Shown here piece by piece: positions 6,195 to 13,166 of a stretch of DNA of 13,166 bases. The DNA comes from an uncultured Prevotellaceae bacterium (lineage in GTDB: Bacteria; Bacteroidota; Bacteroidia; Bacteroidales; Muribaculaceae), in the NCBI GenBank assembly GCA_937904375.1, contig CALDIG010000335.1, forward strand, positions 1 through 13,166, read 5' to 3'. The position numbers and the translations under genes are program-made. The notes under the pieces were generated by a model that did not search any database, was not told the origin of the DNA, and was given only the letters and a program-made list of their open reading frames with translations. The first letter of the stretch is position 1. Each line of letters begins with the position of its first letter.

Positions 6195-6808
6195 TTAGTT
6201 CCTATTGTGTCGAACTGGTATCCTTTTTCTTGCAGCCACTCGATGGCTCGTGGCAGTGCCCATTTCATATTTTTCTCGGCTTTTAGGGAGTCGTGGAAGA
6301 CGATGATGGAGCCGTTGCGCGCAAAGCGTTTCACGTTGGCGAGCACCTGCTCGGGTCGCAGTTTCTTGCTGTAGTCGCGGGTCACAAGGTCATACATGAT
6401 GATAGTGAACCTGCCTCGCAGCACCTTGCTCTGCGCCCATCGCAGCAGGCCGTGAGGTGGTCGGAACAGCGGCGACTGGATGAGGTCGTGGGCACGGAAC
6501 ACGTTGTGAAGATAGGTGCGGGCGGTAGTGTGCGACCCCTGAAGGTGACTCATGGTGTGGTTTCCCACGCTGTGTCCTCGCCGCTTCACCTCCTCGAAGA
6601 GCTCGGGGTTGCGCTCCACATTCTCGCCCACCATGAAGAACGTGGCCTTCACGCCATAGCGGTCGAGGGTGTCGAGCACCCACGGCGTGACCTCGGGGAT
6701 GGGACCGTCGTCGAAGGTGAGATATACTGTCTTCTGCTTCTTCTGGATGCGCCAGATGGTCTCGGGAAACAGCATCCGGTAAAGCAGTGGCGGGCGTTCG
6801 ATGAGCAT
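6185..6808 (-). CDS. NodB-type polysaccharide deacetylase (CE4)
   Basis: A 207-residue carbohydrate esterase family 4 protein that would remove N- or O-acetyl groups from a glycan such as peptidoglycan or a surface polysaccharide. All five NodB motifs are present: TFDDG at 31-35 (D33 base, D34 metal), HTMSH at 84-88 (H84 and H88 metal), RPPHG at 116-120, the YDLVTRDY region (138-146), and IVFHDS with H172. It has no clear signal peptide: residues 1-28 are only mildly hydrophobic (PPLLYRMLF), so location is uncertain. ATG at 6808 is preferred to an in-frame TTG at 6817. It lies 132 bp after the end of the DUF2723 gene in the same direction, separated by a palindromic repeat. Both act on envelope glycans or glycoproteins, but a functional link is only inference. 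Confidence 0.9.
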   Translation of the reverse strand: MLIERPPLLYRMLFPETIWRIQKKQKTVYLTFDDGPIPEVTPWVLDTLDRYGVKATFFMVGENVERNPELFEEVKRRGHSVGNHTMSHLQGSHTTARTYLHNVFRAHDLIQSPLFRPPHGLLRWAQSKVLRGRFTIIMYDLVTRDYSKKLRPEQVLANVKRFARNGSIIVFHDSLKAEKNMKWALPRAIEWLQEKGYQFDTIGTKST

Positions 6809-6825
6809 TATATGCAAAGTTTTTT

Positions 6826-6930
6826 AGCTAACTAGCTGACGAGGAACAAGCTGACGAGGCAATGGCTGGTTTCTATGTCAGACACCGTTGTTACTGCCTC
6901 GTTAGCTCGTCGGCTTGTTCCTTGTTAGCT
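6826..6930. repeat. Palindromic intergenic element, copy A
   Basis: An imperfect inverted repeat: 6834-6858 pairs with 6906-6930 at 22 of 25 bases. Each arm is itself a direct repeat of AGCTGACGAG-like units separated by GAACA. It fills the gap between the DUF2723 stop and the deacetylase start and could fold into a long hairpin that ends DUF2723 transcription. A related element is at 11643-11759. Confidence 0.8.
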
Positions 6931-6940
6931 CATATAATTG

Positions 6941-9900
6941 CTAATTCTCGTTTTCAAAGTCGGTACCTCTAGGCTCGGTGGCGAAGTTTTGATCATTAAA
7001 TGGTATATTCGCCTGATCTTGGTCTTGTCCCTGCATCTGTGCTTGCATTTGCGCTTGAGCCTCGGCTTGTGCTTGCGCCTCTGCTTGAGCCTCTGCTCTG
7101 GCTTGCGCCTCTGCTTGAGCTTGCCTCTGTACAAATGCTTTTTCTTCCCAGTCTTTTAAGCTTTCATTAAGTTTCGCCATATCAACTTTCCTTCCAGAAT
7201 GTTCGATGTTGGCAAACTTCTTCAAGAAATTCTCATAATTCTTGGGATTGACGTCTTTATAAAGATCAAAAAGATCAGAAATGCTTCTTACCATATCTTC
7301 GTCTTCATAAATTATACCATTATTATTATCTCTAACCACACTTTGATAGAAAATGGCGTATTGCGCAAAGCGATTTGCTTCTTTTTCAAGAATGGCAACA
7401 GCCTTCTTTCTTGCTGTCTCGCTATGGCCATATTCATAGATGGTTTTATAGCATTGGGCTAATCTCAGAGATATTGTGTTTTGGTAAGGAGCAGTCTCTG
7501 CGGGCATTTTTTCTTGCATCAAGTCTAGGATGTATTCTGCTTTCTTGAAGCGGTCGGTAGCATATTGTTCCAAGTCGCCTAGGTTCTCACGCATGCTCTT
7601 CTCGGCCAATTGCATCTTTTCGATTGTTTCTGGTAATATGGGATATCTATTAAGAATATCTCTATCCTCATCAGTAATTTTGTGTCCCTCATTAGCAGCA
7701 CGATTAAGGCAATACAACGCTTCGTCTTGACCTATCATGCCTGTGCCTAGATAGAACGACTCCCACATATTATACATGGCATCGACATCTCCTGAGAAAG
7801 CCTTAGCCGTGAGTCCCTCGTAGCAGAGTGAAGACGAAAGTTTCATCATGGTCACTCTTGTTGTGGTTACCATGCGAAGAACTGTCTCGTCAATATATAT
7901 ACTACCCTTTGGAGCCTTGTCTAGACCGCCCCACTTAAACTTGGTGGTGACAATCTTGTACATCTTGTCGTTATTGCAAGCTTGAATATCGTGCTTTATG
8001 TTATCATCATTAACTTTTACAGGAGTAACTTGATAACACATGCCAGTATTTATCATATATGGTTTGAACCCCATAAAATATGATGCAGGCACGGTGTTGG
8101 CAAAATACACAGGTCGTTTCCAGCCTTGGGCAATGCTGCTTGCAATGAGGTCAAGAGTCATAGTGTTATTAGCTGCCAATCCATCTCCTCCCGACACTTT
8201 GCTGAGGTCGATGTTGATGGTATCTGTGGCTTTATCGCGCATTGACTCGGGTATAACGCCAGCCTTAATGGCTGCATCAACGCTGGTTGGAATCTGCACC
8301 TGGTAATTACTGAAAAATGGTAGTTGTCCGTATTCAGTTTTTATGAAAGCCTTATCATTATAGAAATTTTTCAATAAATTCTCGACCAAAACAGGTGAAT
8401 TACTTGTTACATAATCAGAGAAATATCCCACAATACGCTTGTCATAGGCATAGGATAAAGGTCCGGCATACATCGGCAATGGCTTGCTATCGTAGGCGGC
8501 ACGTTGCATCTGGGCTATATACCAGTCAGTTTGGAGGTAGCTTTGGTTCACGGCACGCACGTCGGTGCGCACTCCCTCCACTTCTTGCAGATACCATAGT
8601 GGGAAGGTGTCGTTGTCGCCGTTACAGAAGATAATTGCATTCTCGTCAAGACTTTGCAGGTAGTTCTCTCCGAAGTCGCGCGCGCAGTATCGTCCCGAGC
8701 GGTCGTGGTCGTCCCACGTCTGGCTTACCATCTGCAACGGCACGGCAAGACCGATAAGGGCTGTTATACCAGCAAGAACAAGGCTAGAAGTACCATTTTT
8801 AATCTCAAATTCTTGTGGTTCTTCATTGCTTTTAATGTTGGATTTCTTATTAAACTCATTTATTCTAAATATAAATAATAATAATCCAACAATACAAAAT
8901 ACTATTATCTTGCCCTTTGACCGTGATGAAAGATTAGAGAAGTTGTCATTAAATCCACCCCTGAATAACAAGAAAAATGCTGCTATTAAAACAAGAGTTA
9001 AAGCGCAAGAAATAAAGATAGACTTTTTATCTTTTTTAGAACCATCTTTATTATAAATTAATGATAATAATCCTTTCCACAATCCTGCCACGCCCATGCC
9101 TATCCAGATGGCGTAGGCGTAGAACGAACCAGCGTAGGCGTAATCTCGCTCACGCGGCTGGCTTGGCGTCTGGTTAAGGTACATCACAATGGCTATGCCT
9201 GTCATGAAGAACAGGAAGAACACCACCCAGAACTGCTCAATACCCTTCTTGCCTGAGAAGGCTTGCCACAGCAGACCGATAAGTCCTAACAGCAGCGGCA
9301 GCATGAAGAAGACGTTGTGGCCCTTGTTGTCCTTGCCAAGCTCGTCGGGAACATACTCAAGATTGCTGAGGCGGGAATTGTCGAGGAACGGAATGCCGCT
9401 GAGCCAGTTGCCGCGTGCCACATCGCCGGGACCACTGCTGGCGATATCGTTCTGCCGGCCTGCAAAGTTCCACATAAAGTATCGCCAGTACATGTGATGC
9501 AGCTGGTATTCGAAGAAGAACCGTAGGTTCTCGCCCATGGTGGGTCTTGGGCCACCATGGCCAATCTCCTCGGGGCTGCTGTATCCCAATATGCTGGCAT
9601 AGTCATAGGCGTGTTGCTGACTGTGGATGCGTGGGAACAGCATCTCGGTCTCAGAAGCATAAACAGGTTCTTGTTGAGGTCCTAAATTAATATATTCATC
9701 AGGTTGGTTTTCATCTGCTTTAGCCAAACGGGTGTATTTCTCTGGACCATCCTTGGTATCAATGCGCATTGAGAATAATGTATTTCCATAGATCAGAGGT
9801 GACTTGCCATACTGGTCGCGGCTCAAGTAGCTGGTGAGCGCGAAGGGGCTATTGGGCGAGTTCTCGTCGAGGGGCAGATTGGCGTTGCTGCGAATTAGCA

Positions 9901-10972
9901 CGAGAGCGTAGGCCGAGAAGCCGATGAAAATCATCATGATGCTAAGGATAATGTTACCGTAGAGGCGTGGCGAGATTCGCTTGGCAACAAAGAGATAAAT
10001 AGAAACAGCAATTATCAGCAATACAGGAATTGCCAACCCATCGCCAAGGAACAACATACCCGAGAGGATAATGCTCAGCAGCACGCTCAGGCGCTTGCGG
10101 GTCTCACTCTTGTCGCGGTGCAGCTCAAAGAGAGCCCAGACTAAGCTAGCCATCAGCAGCACGGCATAGAACACCACGCCGCTGTTGTAGCCCGTGTGGA
10201 AGCCGTTAACAAACAGCCTCTCGAAATATCCGCTCATCTTCACGAAGCCTGGCTCCAGTCCGTAGAGGATAAGCACAATAATGACAAATGAGATGAGCAG
10301 AGTGAGAAGCGAGCCCTTCACGGTGCTCTTCTTGGCCTTGCGATAGTAGAAAATCAGGGCGATTGCCGGGATTGCCAGCAGGTTGAGCAGGTGTACTCCC
10401 AGCGAGATGCCGAAGATGAAGGCTATCAAAATCAGGTAACGGTCGCTGCTGGGGTGGTCGGCATGGTTCTCCCACTTGAGGATGAGCCAGAACACGAGGG
10501 CAGTGCAGAACGAGGAGAAGGCATACACCTCGGCCTCTACCGCCGAGAACCAGAACGTGTCGCTCCAAGTATAGGCAAGAGCTCCACACACACCGCTGCC
10601 CATCACCACGAGGTATTGTGCCAGCGACATATTTTCTTCCTCACCCTTCTTGACTACCAGCTTCTTAACCAGGTGAGTGATGGTCCAGAACAGCAGCAGG
10701 ATAGTTGCCGCGCTGAGGATCGCCGACATGGCGTTCACACACTTGGCGACTGCCGTCACATCGCCACCGGCGAAATTGGCGGCAAAGCGTGCCGCAAGGA
10801 TGAACATGGGGTTGCCGGGCGGGTGGCCTATTTCGAGTTTGTAACCTTGGGCGATAAATTCCGGGCAGTCCCAGAAGCTTGCTGTGGGCTCAATGGTCAA
10901 CAAGTAGGTGACAGCTGCCACCAGGAATATCAACCAGCCCATTACGTTGTTGATTAGATTATACTTCTTCAT
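6941..10972 (-). CDS. DUF2723 (TMEM260-like) multi-pass membrane protein, putative GT-C glycosyltransferase
   Basis: A 1343-residue membrane protein. The N-terminal half has many transmembrane helices (first at about 12-28) and the DUF2723 signature: an acidic motif WDCPEF (D35, E38) in the first external loop, then GHPPGNPMF (49-57), the layout of GT-C sugar transferases that use lipid-linked donors. Human TMEM260 of this family is a protein O-mannosyltransferase; a role in protein O-glycosylation of the Bacteroidetes envelope is inference. RERDYAYAGSFYAYA lies in the membrane part, and GDNDTFPLWYLQEVEG marks the soluble part. The C-terminal third is soluble and helical (TPR-like in look), ending in a Gln/Ala repeat tail (1284-1321). 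ATG at 10972 is the only sensible start. A -7-like TATCTTTG is at 11025-11018 on the minus strand. Confidence 0.9.
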   Translation of the reverse strand: MKKYNLINNVMGWLIFLVAAVTYLLTIEPTASFWDCPEFIAQGYKLEIGHPPGNPMFILAARFAANFAGGDVTAVAKCVNAMSAILSAATILLLFWTITHLVKKLVVKKGEEENMSLAQYLVVMGSGVCGALAYTWSDTFWFSAVEAEVYAFSSFCTALVFWLILKWENHADHPSSDRYLILIAFIFGISLGVHLLNLLAIPAIALIFYYRKAKKSTVKGSLLTLLISFVIIVLILYGLEPGFVKMSGYFERLFVNGFHTGYNSGVVFYAVLLMASLVWALFELHRDKSETRKRLSVLLSIILSGMLFLGDGLAIPVLLIIAVSIYLFVAKRISPRLYGNIILSIMMIFIGFSAYALVLIRSNANLPLDENSPNSPFALTSYLSRDQYGKSPLIYGNTLFSMRIDTKDGPEKYTRLAKADENQPDEYINLGPQQEPVYASETEMLFPRIHSQQHAYDYASILGYSSPEEIGHGGPRPTMGENLRFFFEYQLHHMYWRYFMWNFAGRQNDIASSGPGDVARGNWLSGIPFLDNSRLSNLEYVPDELGKDNKGHNVFFMLPLLLGLIGLLWQAFSGKKGIEQFWVVFFLFFMTGIAIVMYLNQTPSQPRERDYAYAGSFYAYAIWIGMGVAGLWKGLLSLIYNKDGSKKDKKSIFISCALTLVLIAAFFLLFRGGFNDNFSNLSSRSKGKIIVFCIVGLLLFIFRINEFNKKSNIKSNEEPQEFEIKNGTSSLVLAGITALIGLAVPLQMVSQTWDDHDRSGRYCARDFGENYLQSLDENAIIFCNGDNDTFPLWYLQEVEGVRTDVRAVNQSYLQTDWYIAQMQRAAYDSKPLPMYAGPLSYAYDKRIVGYFSDYVTSNSPVLVENLLKNFYNDKAFIKTEYGQLPFFSNYQVQIPTSVDAAIKAGVIPESMRDKATDTINIDLSKVSGGDGLAANNTMTLDLIASSIAQGWKRPVYFANTVPASYFMGFKPYMINTGMCYQVTPVKVNDDNIKHDIQACNNDKMYKIVTTKFKWGGLDKAPKGSIYIDETVLRMVTTTRVTMMKLSSSLCYEGLTAKAFSGDVDAMYNMWESFYLGTGMIGQDEALYCLNRAANEGHKITDEDRDILNRYPILPETIEKMQLAEKSMRENLGDLEQYATDRFKKAEYILDLMQEKMPAETAPYQNTISLRLAQCYKTIYEYGHSETARKKAVAILEKEANRFAQYAIFYQSVVRDNNNGIIYEDEDMVRSISDLFDLYKDVNPKNYENFLKKFANIEHSGRKVDMAKLNESLKDWEEKAFVQRQAQAEAQARAEAQAEAQAQAEAQAQMQAQMQGQDQDQANIPFNDQNFATEPRGTDFENEN
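7010..7123 (-). repeat. Coding Gln-Ala repeat in the DUF2723 tail
   Basis: Residues 1284-1321 alternate Gln with Ala, Glu or Met (QAQAEAQARAEAQ and so on to MQGQDQDQ). The DNA is a run of imperfect 6-bp units, so it can change length by slippage. The sequence is likely a coiled or extended charged tail outside the membrane. Confidence 0.85.
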
Positions 10973-11017
10973 CTTAATAAATGATTATTTTCGCACTAAT
11001 TGTTTTTTAAAAACCTG

Positions 11018-11025
11018 CAAAGATA
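11018..11025 (-). promoter_or_regulatory. Possible -7 element for the DUF2723 gene
   Basis: TATCTTTG on the minus strand matches TAnnTTTG and lies about 46 bp upstream of the ATG. I find no TTTG at 19-21 bp upstream, so this is a partial match only. Confidence 0.3.
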
Positions 11026-11096
11026 AGGATATTTTTTCAATTACACCCCATTAGCTCAATAATAACGTTTTACCTTAATTAAAATTAACCAAATTA

Positions 11097-11165
11097 GTGG
11101 AGGGTGGAGGGTGAAACGAGTAAGGTGGAAAGTGGAAGGTGGAAAGTGGAACGAGGAAAGTGAGT
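11097..11165. repeat. Purine-rich tandem repeat
   Basis: AGGTGGAAAGTGGA is repeated exactly in tandem at 11123-11136 and 11137-11150, preceded by GTGGAGGGTGGAGGG (11097-11111). Almost the whole plus strand here is purine with many GTGGA units. It may be a slippage-prone intergenic repeat; no function is evident. Confidence 0.8.
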
Positions 11166-11244
11166 GATAAAATAACATTGCCTGCCCCGGGATGATGTTA
11201 TTTACTTTGCGGCGAGTTTAAGTATGAACTATTAACTGTGAACT

Positions 11245-11643
11245 ATGAACTATTTTACTATCGCGGAGCTTACCCGCTCCACTACAGCCCGGCTGCGGGG
11301 CATCGACAACACTCCGTCGCAGCAAGTGATTAACAACCTCACCGCTCTCGTCGAGAATGTCCTCGACCCGCTGCGCGAGGCATGGGGAGCGCCCATCCAT
11401 GTGAACAGCGGCTACCGCTGCCTGGCTCTCAACAAGGCTGTGGGCGGTGTGCCAGCAAGCCAGCATATTCTGGGCGAAGCCGCCGACATCACCGTCGGCT
11501 CCAAGGACAAGAACCAACGTCTCTACAGGCTGCTTCGCCAGCTCGACCTGCCTGTTGACCAAGCCATCAACGAGCACGATTTCAGCTGGCTTCATGTGAG
11601 CTATGGACCGCGCCACCGCCGCAGCTATTTTGCGATAAGATGA
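11245..11643 (+). CDS. Peptidase M15 family (M15_3) D-Ala-D-Ala carboxypeptidase-like / endolysin-like protein
   Basis: A 132-residue zinc peptidase expected to cut peptidoglycan peptides. The metal site is readable: SGYRCLALNKAVGG (55-68), then SQHILGEAADI with H74 and D81, and WLHVSY with H117. There is no signal peptide, and the length is typical of the single-domain M15_3 proteins that occur as endolysins in Bacteroidetes phages and also as chromosomal genes. The ATG at 11245 is set by an in-frame stop just upstream (an earlier ATG at 11224 hits TAA after three codons). It is on the same strand as the portal gene, with a palindromic element between them, which supports a phage origin. The use of G/C-ending codons (GCC, CGC, CTC) is similar to the portal gene. 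Confidence 0.88.
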   Translation: MNYFTIAELTRSTTARLRGIDNTPSQQVINNLTALVENVLDPLREAWGAPIHVNSGYRCLALNKAVGGVPASQHILGEAADITVGSKDKNQRLYRLLRQLDLPVDQAINEHDFSWLHVSYGPRHRRSYFAIR

Positions 11644-11759
11644 AGCTAACAAGCTGACAAGTAACAAGCTGACAAGGCAGTAGTAATTATTGGCTCGCAT
11701 AGTACTGAGTCATCTTCCTCCATTGCCTTGTTTACTCGTCAGCTTGTTGGCTCGTCAGC
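11643..11759. repeat. Palindromic intergenic element, copy B
   Basis: Bases 11653-11676 pair with 11735-11759 as an imperfect inverted repeat with one indel. The arms carry two units of AGCTGACRAG type, as in copy A, and the inner parts (GGCAGTAG / CATTGCC) also resemble copy A. It begins at the M15 stop codon and ends 14 bp before the portal start, so it may act as a hairpin between the two genes. A lone AGCTGACGAG unit also lies at 1096-1105. Confidence 0.8.
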
Positions 11760-11773
11760 AAAATTACATTACT

Positions 11774-13166
11774 ATGAACACACTCAACACCAATCAAGAA
11801 ATCCTGCACGATGCCTACAAGGCATGGTGCTTGGGCAGCCAGCTGCGGAGCAAGCGGCTGCGTAACAAGCGGTTCACCTACGGCGACCAGTGGAGCGACA
11901 CGTTTACCACCGTTACTGGTGCCACACGCTCGGAATATGAACTGTATCTGGAAGGCGGCACACGCCCCATCACCAACAACCTCATCCGCCAGATGGTGAA
12001 AACCATCGTGGGGCGTTACCGCTCGGAGTTTATCAACAACCAGCATGCCGATGACAAGAATGTGGAGAGCGTGCATCGCTTCAACCAGCTCGACGAACTC
12101 GACAGCCGAGCCCTTGAGGAATTCCTCATCTCGGGCACCGCGGTGCAGCGCATCGATATCGTGCGCGACCTGTGGCAACAGCAGGTGGCGGTGAGCAACG
12201 TGAATATCAACAACTTCTTTGTCAACCAGTTTAATGACCCGTTGGGACGCGACTGCGAAATAGTGGGGCAACTCCACGACTTGACGATGGCGCAGCTGCT
12301 CAAGCGCGTGGCGAGCGGCTCGCGCGGCAAGGCTGGCTGGGTGCGGCGGCTCTACAGCAACGACTGCCGCGGGCGAACCCTCGACTTCGCACACGCCATA
12401 GGCGCCGACTCGCACCAGGGTGCATCATTCTGGACGCCCAGCAATGCTGGCAAATGCCGAGCCATTGAGGTGTGGACGCGCGAGAGCCGCGAGGTGACGC
12501 TGTGCCATGACAAGGCAACGGCGCAGGTGTGGCTCCTGCCGCCCGGTGCCAGGTTGAAGAGCGATGCCAACTTGAGCACCCGCTGGGACATCGCCACCGT
12601 GTGGCACTGCCGCTGGTTCTCGTCCATGGGAGACCTGCTTGCCGAGTGGGACTCTCCCTGGGCTCACGGCTCGCACCCCTTTGTGATGAAATTCTACCCG
12701 CTCACCGACGGCGAGGTTCACTCCTTTGTCGAAGACATTATCGACCAGCAGAAGTCGGTGAACCAGATTATCACCCTTATCAACAACATCATGATGGCGA
12801 GCGCCAAGGGCGTGCTGGTGTTCCCCGAGACGGCACTGCCCGACGGTTTCACCTGGGAAGACATCCGCAACGTGTGGCGCAACTGCAACGGCATTCTGCC
12901 TTACAATCCCAACTACGGCGACAACAAGCCCGAGCAAATCTCGGTCAACAACACCAACATTGGAGCCTACGAGATGGTGAAGCTGCAGATGCAGCTGCTC
13001 GAGGAAATCTCGGGCGTGACAGGTGCCCTGCAAGGCAAGACGACGGTAGCGGGCAACAGCGCCACGCTCTACCAGAACGAAACCGCCAACGCCGTGATAG
13101 CCCTGAGCGACATCTTCGGCACCTTCACCAACTGGCGCCAAAACCGCGACAGTAAAATCGCAGGAT
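11774..13166 (+). CDS. Phage portal-like protein, partial (C-terminus beyond the window)
   Basis: An open frame from ATG at 11774 runs to the right edge without a stop: 464 complete codons plus one base. I read it as a portal protein, the ring at the capsid vertex through which DNA is packaged. Support: RFTYGDQW near the start (33-40), PITNNLIRQMVKTIVGRYR (65-83), VHSFVEDIIDQQKSVNQIITLINN (about 325-350), and a late segment EISGVTGALQGKTTVAGNSATLYQNETANAV (about 411-441) of the kind seen in P22-like and Bacteroidetes phage portals. Such proteins are often 550-750 residues, so perhaps a third is missing here. No terminase gene precedes it. The assignment rests on motif memory only; a domesticated phage gene is possible. 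Confidence 0.7.
   Translation, partial: MNTLNTNQEILHDAYKAWCLGSQLRSKRLRNKRFTYGDQWSDTFTTVTGATRSEYELYLEGGTRPITNNLIRQMVKTIVGRYRSEFINNQHADDKNVESVHRFNQLDELDSRALEEFLISGTAVQRIDIVRDLWQQQVAVSNVNINNFFVNQFNDPLGRDCEIVGQLHDLTMAQLLKRVASGSRGKAGWVRRLYSNDCRGRTLDFAHAIGADSHQGASFWTPSNAGKCRAIEVWTRESREVTLCHDKATAQVWLLPPGARLKSDANLSTRWDIATVWHCRWFSSMGDLLAEWDSPWAHGSHPFVMKFYPLTDGEVHSFVEDIIDQQKSVNQIITLINNIMMASAKGVLVFPETALPDGFTWEDIRNVWRNCNGILPYNPNYGDNKPEQISVNNTNIGAYEMVKLQMQLLEEISGVTGALQGKTTVAGNSATLYQNETANAVIALSDIFGTFTNWRQNRDSKIAG

Larger units (their letters stand above)
10973..11244. other. Divergent intergenic region
   Basis: This stretch separates the minus-strand block from the plus-strand M15/portal genes. It contains the possible DUF2723 -7 element, an A/T-rich part (10981-11096) and a purine-rich repeat (11097-11165). 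A weak promoter for the M15 gene may be ATTG at 11177-11180 with TTACTTTG at 11202-11209 (spacer 21, one mismatch in each box). The start codon is preceded by short repeats of GAACTAT/GAACTGT type (11224-11250). No gene, tRNA or attachment site was recognised. Confidence 0.5.

Noticed and set aside
6809..6817. TTG start for the polysaccharide deacetylase
   Set aside because: It adds only three residues and an ATG lies at 6808.
11732..13141. Two long minus-strand open frames (11732-12415 and 12425-13141)
   Set aside because: They lie antisense to the continuous portal-like frame, have no recognisable domains and low-complexity His/Val/Ala-rich products typical of shadow frames.

Overview
The window looks like a chromosomal segment of a Bacteroidales bacterium (Muribaculaceae, Prevotellaceae or a close relative; I cannot settle the family). 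The signs are promoters of the Bacteroidetes type (TTTG, then 19-20 bp, then TAnnTTTG), no clear Shine-Dalgarno sequences, and typical family members: a DUF2723 (TMEM260-like) giant membrane protein, AAA_14/DUF4143 ATPases, a short QueG without HEAT extension, and an RNase D-like exonuclease paired with a small membrane protein.

Layout. All genes from 130 to 10972 are on the minus strand, so in transcription order they read from right to left: DUF2723 glycosyltransferase-like protein (10972-6941), NodB polysaccharide deacetylase (6808-6185), DUF4143 ATPase no. 2 (6048-4735), queG (4731-3802), DUF4143 ATPase no. 1 (3596-2259), secreted alpha/beta hydrolase (1985-1110), 3'-5' exonuclease (1009-383) and a two-helix membrane protein (396-130). 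At about 10973-11244 the orientation flips. An M15 peptidase (11245-11643) and the first 464 codons of a phage portal-like protein (11774 to the window edge) are on the plus strand. These two suggest a prophage or phage-derived module that continues past the right edge.

The most unusual feature is the control regions of the two DUF4143 ATPases. Each gene has its own array of short direct repeats just upstream, with a spacing of about 33 bp. ATPase 1 has four copies of GCCGAAAATCTCAAAAT at steps of 33, 40 and 33 bp. ATPase 2 has three copies of TGCCACTTTTCTNGGGGAAT at exact 33-bp steps, plus a fourth partial copy that forms a hairpin. In both cases the copy nearest the gene lies on the promoter: it contains the -33 TTTG in one and fills the spacer between -33 and -7 in the other. 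The two repeat sequences are unrelated although the proteins belong to one family. This suggests gene-specific operators, possibly with self-recognition by each ATPase. I do not know of a described mechanism.

The intergenic regions are also rich in repeats: a 50-bp inverted repeat flanking the exonuclease/hydrolase block, a 152-bp element with 15-bp perfect terminal inverted repeats, a 17-bp perfect hairpin, two copies of a palindromic element built from AGCTGACGAG units, and a purine-rich tandem repeat. No tRNA, rRNA or CRISPR array was seen.
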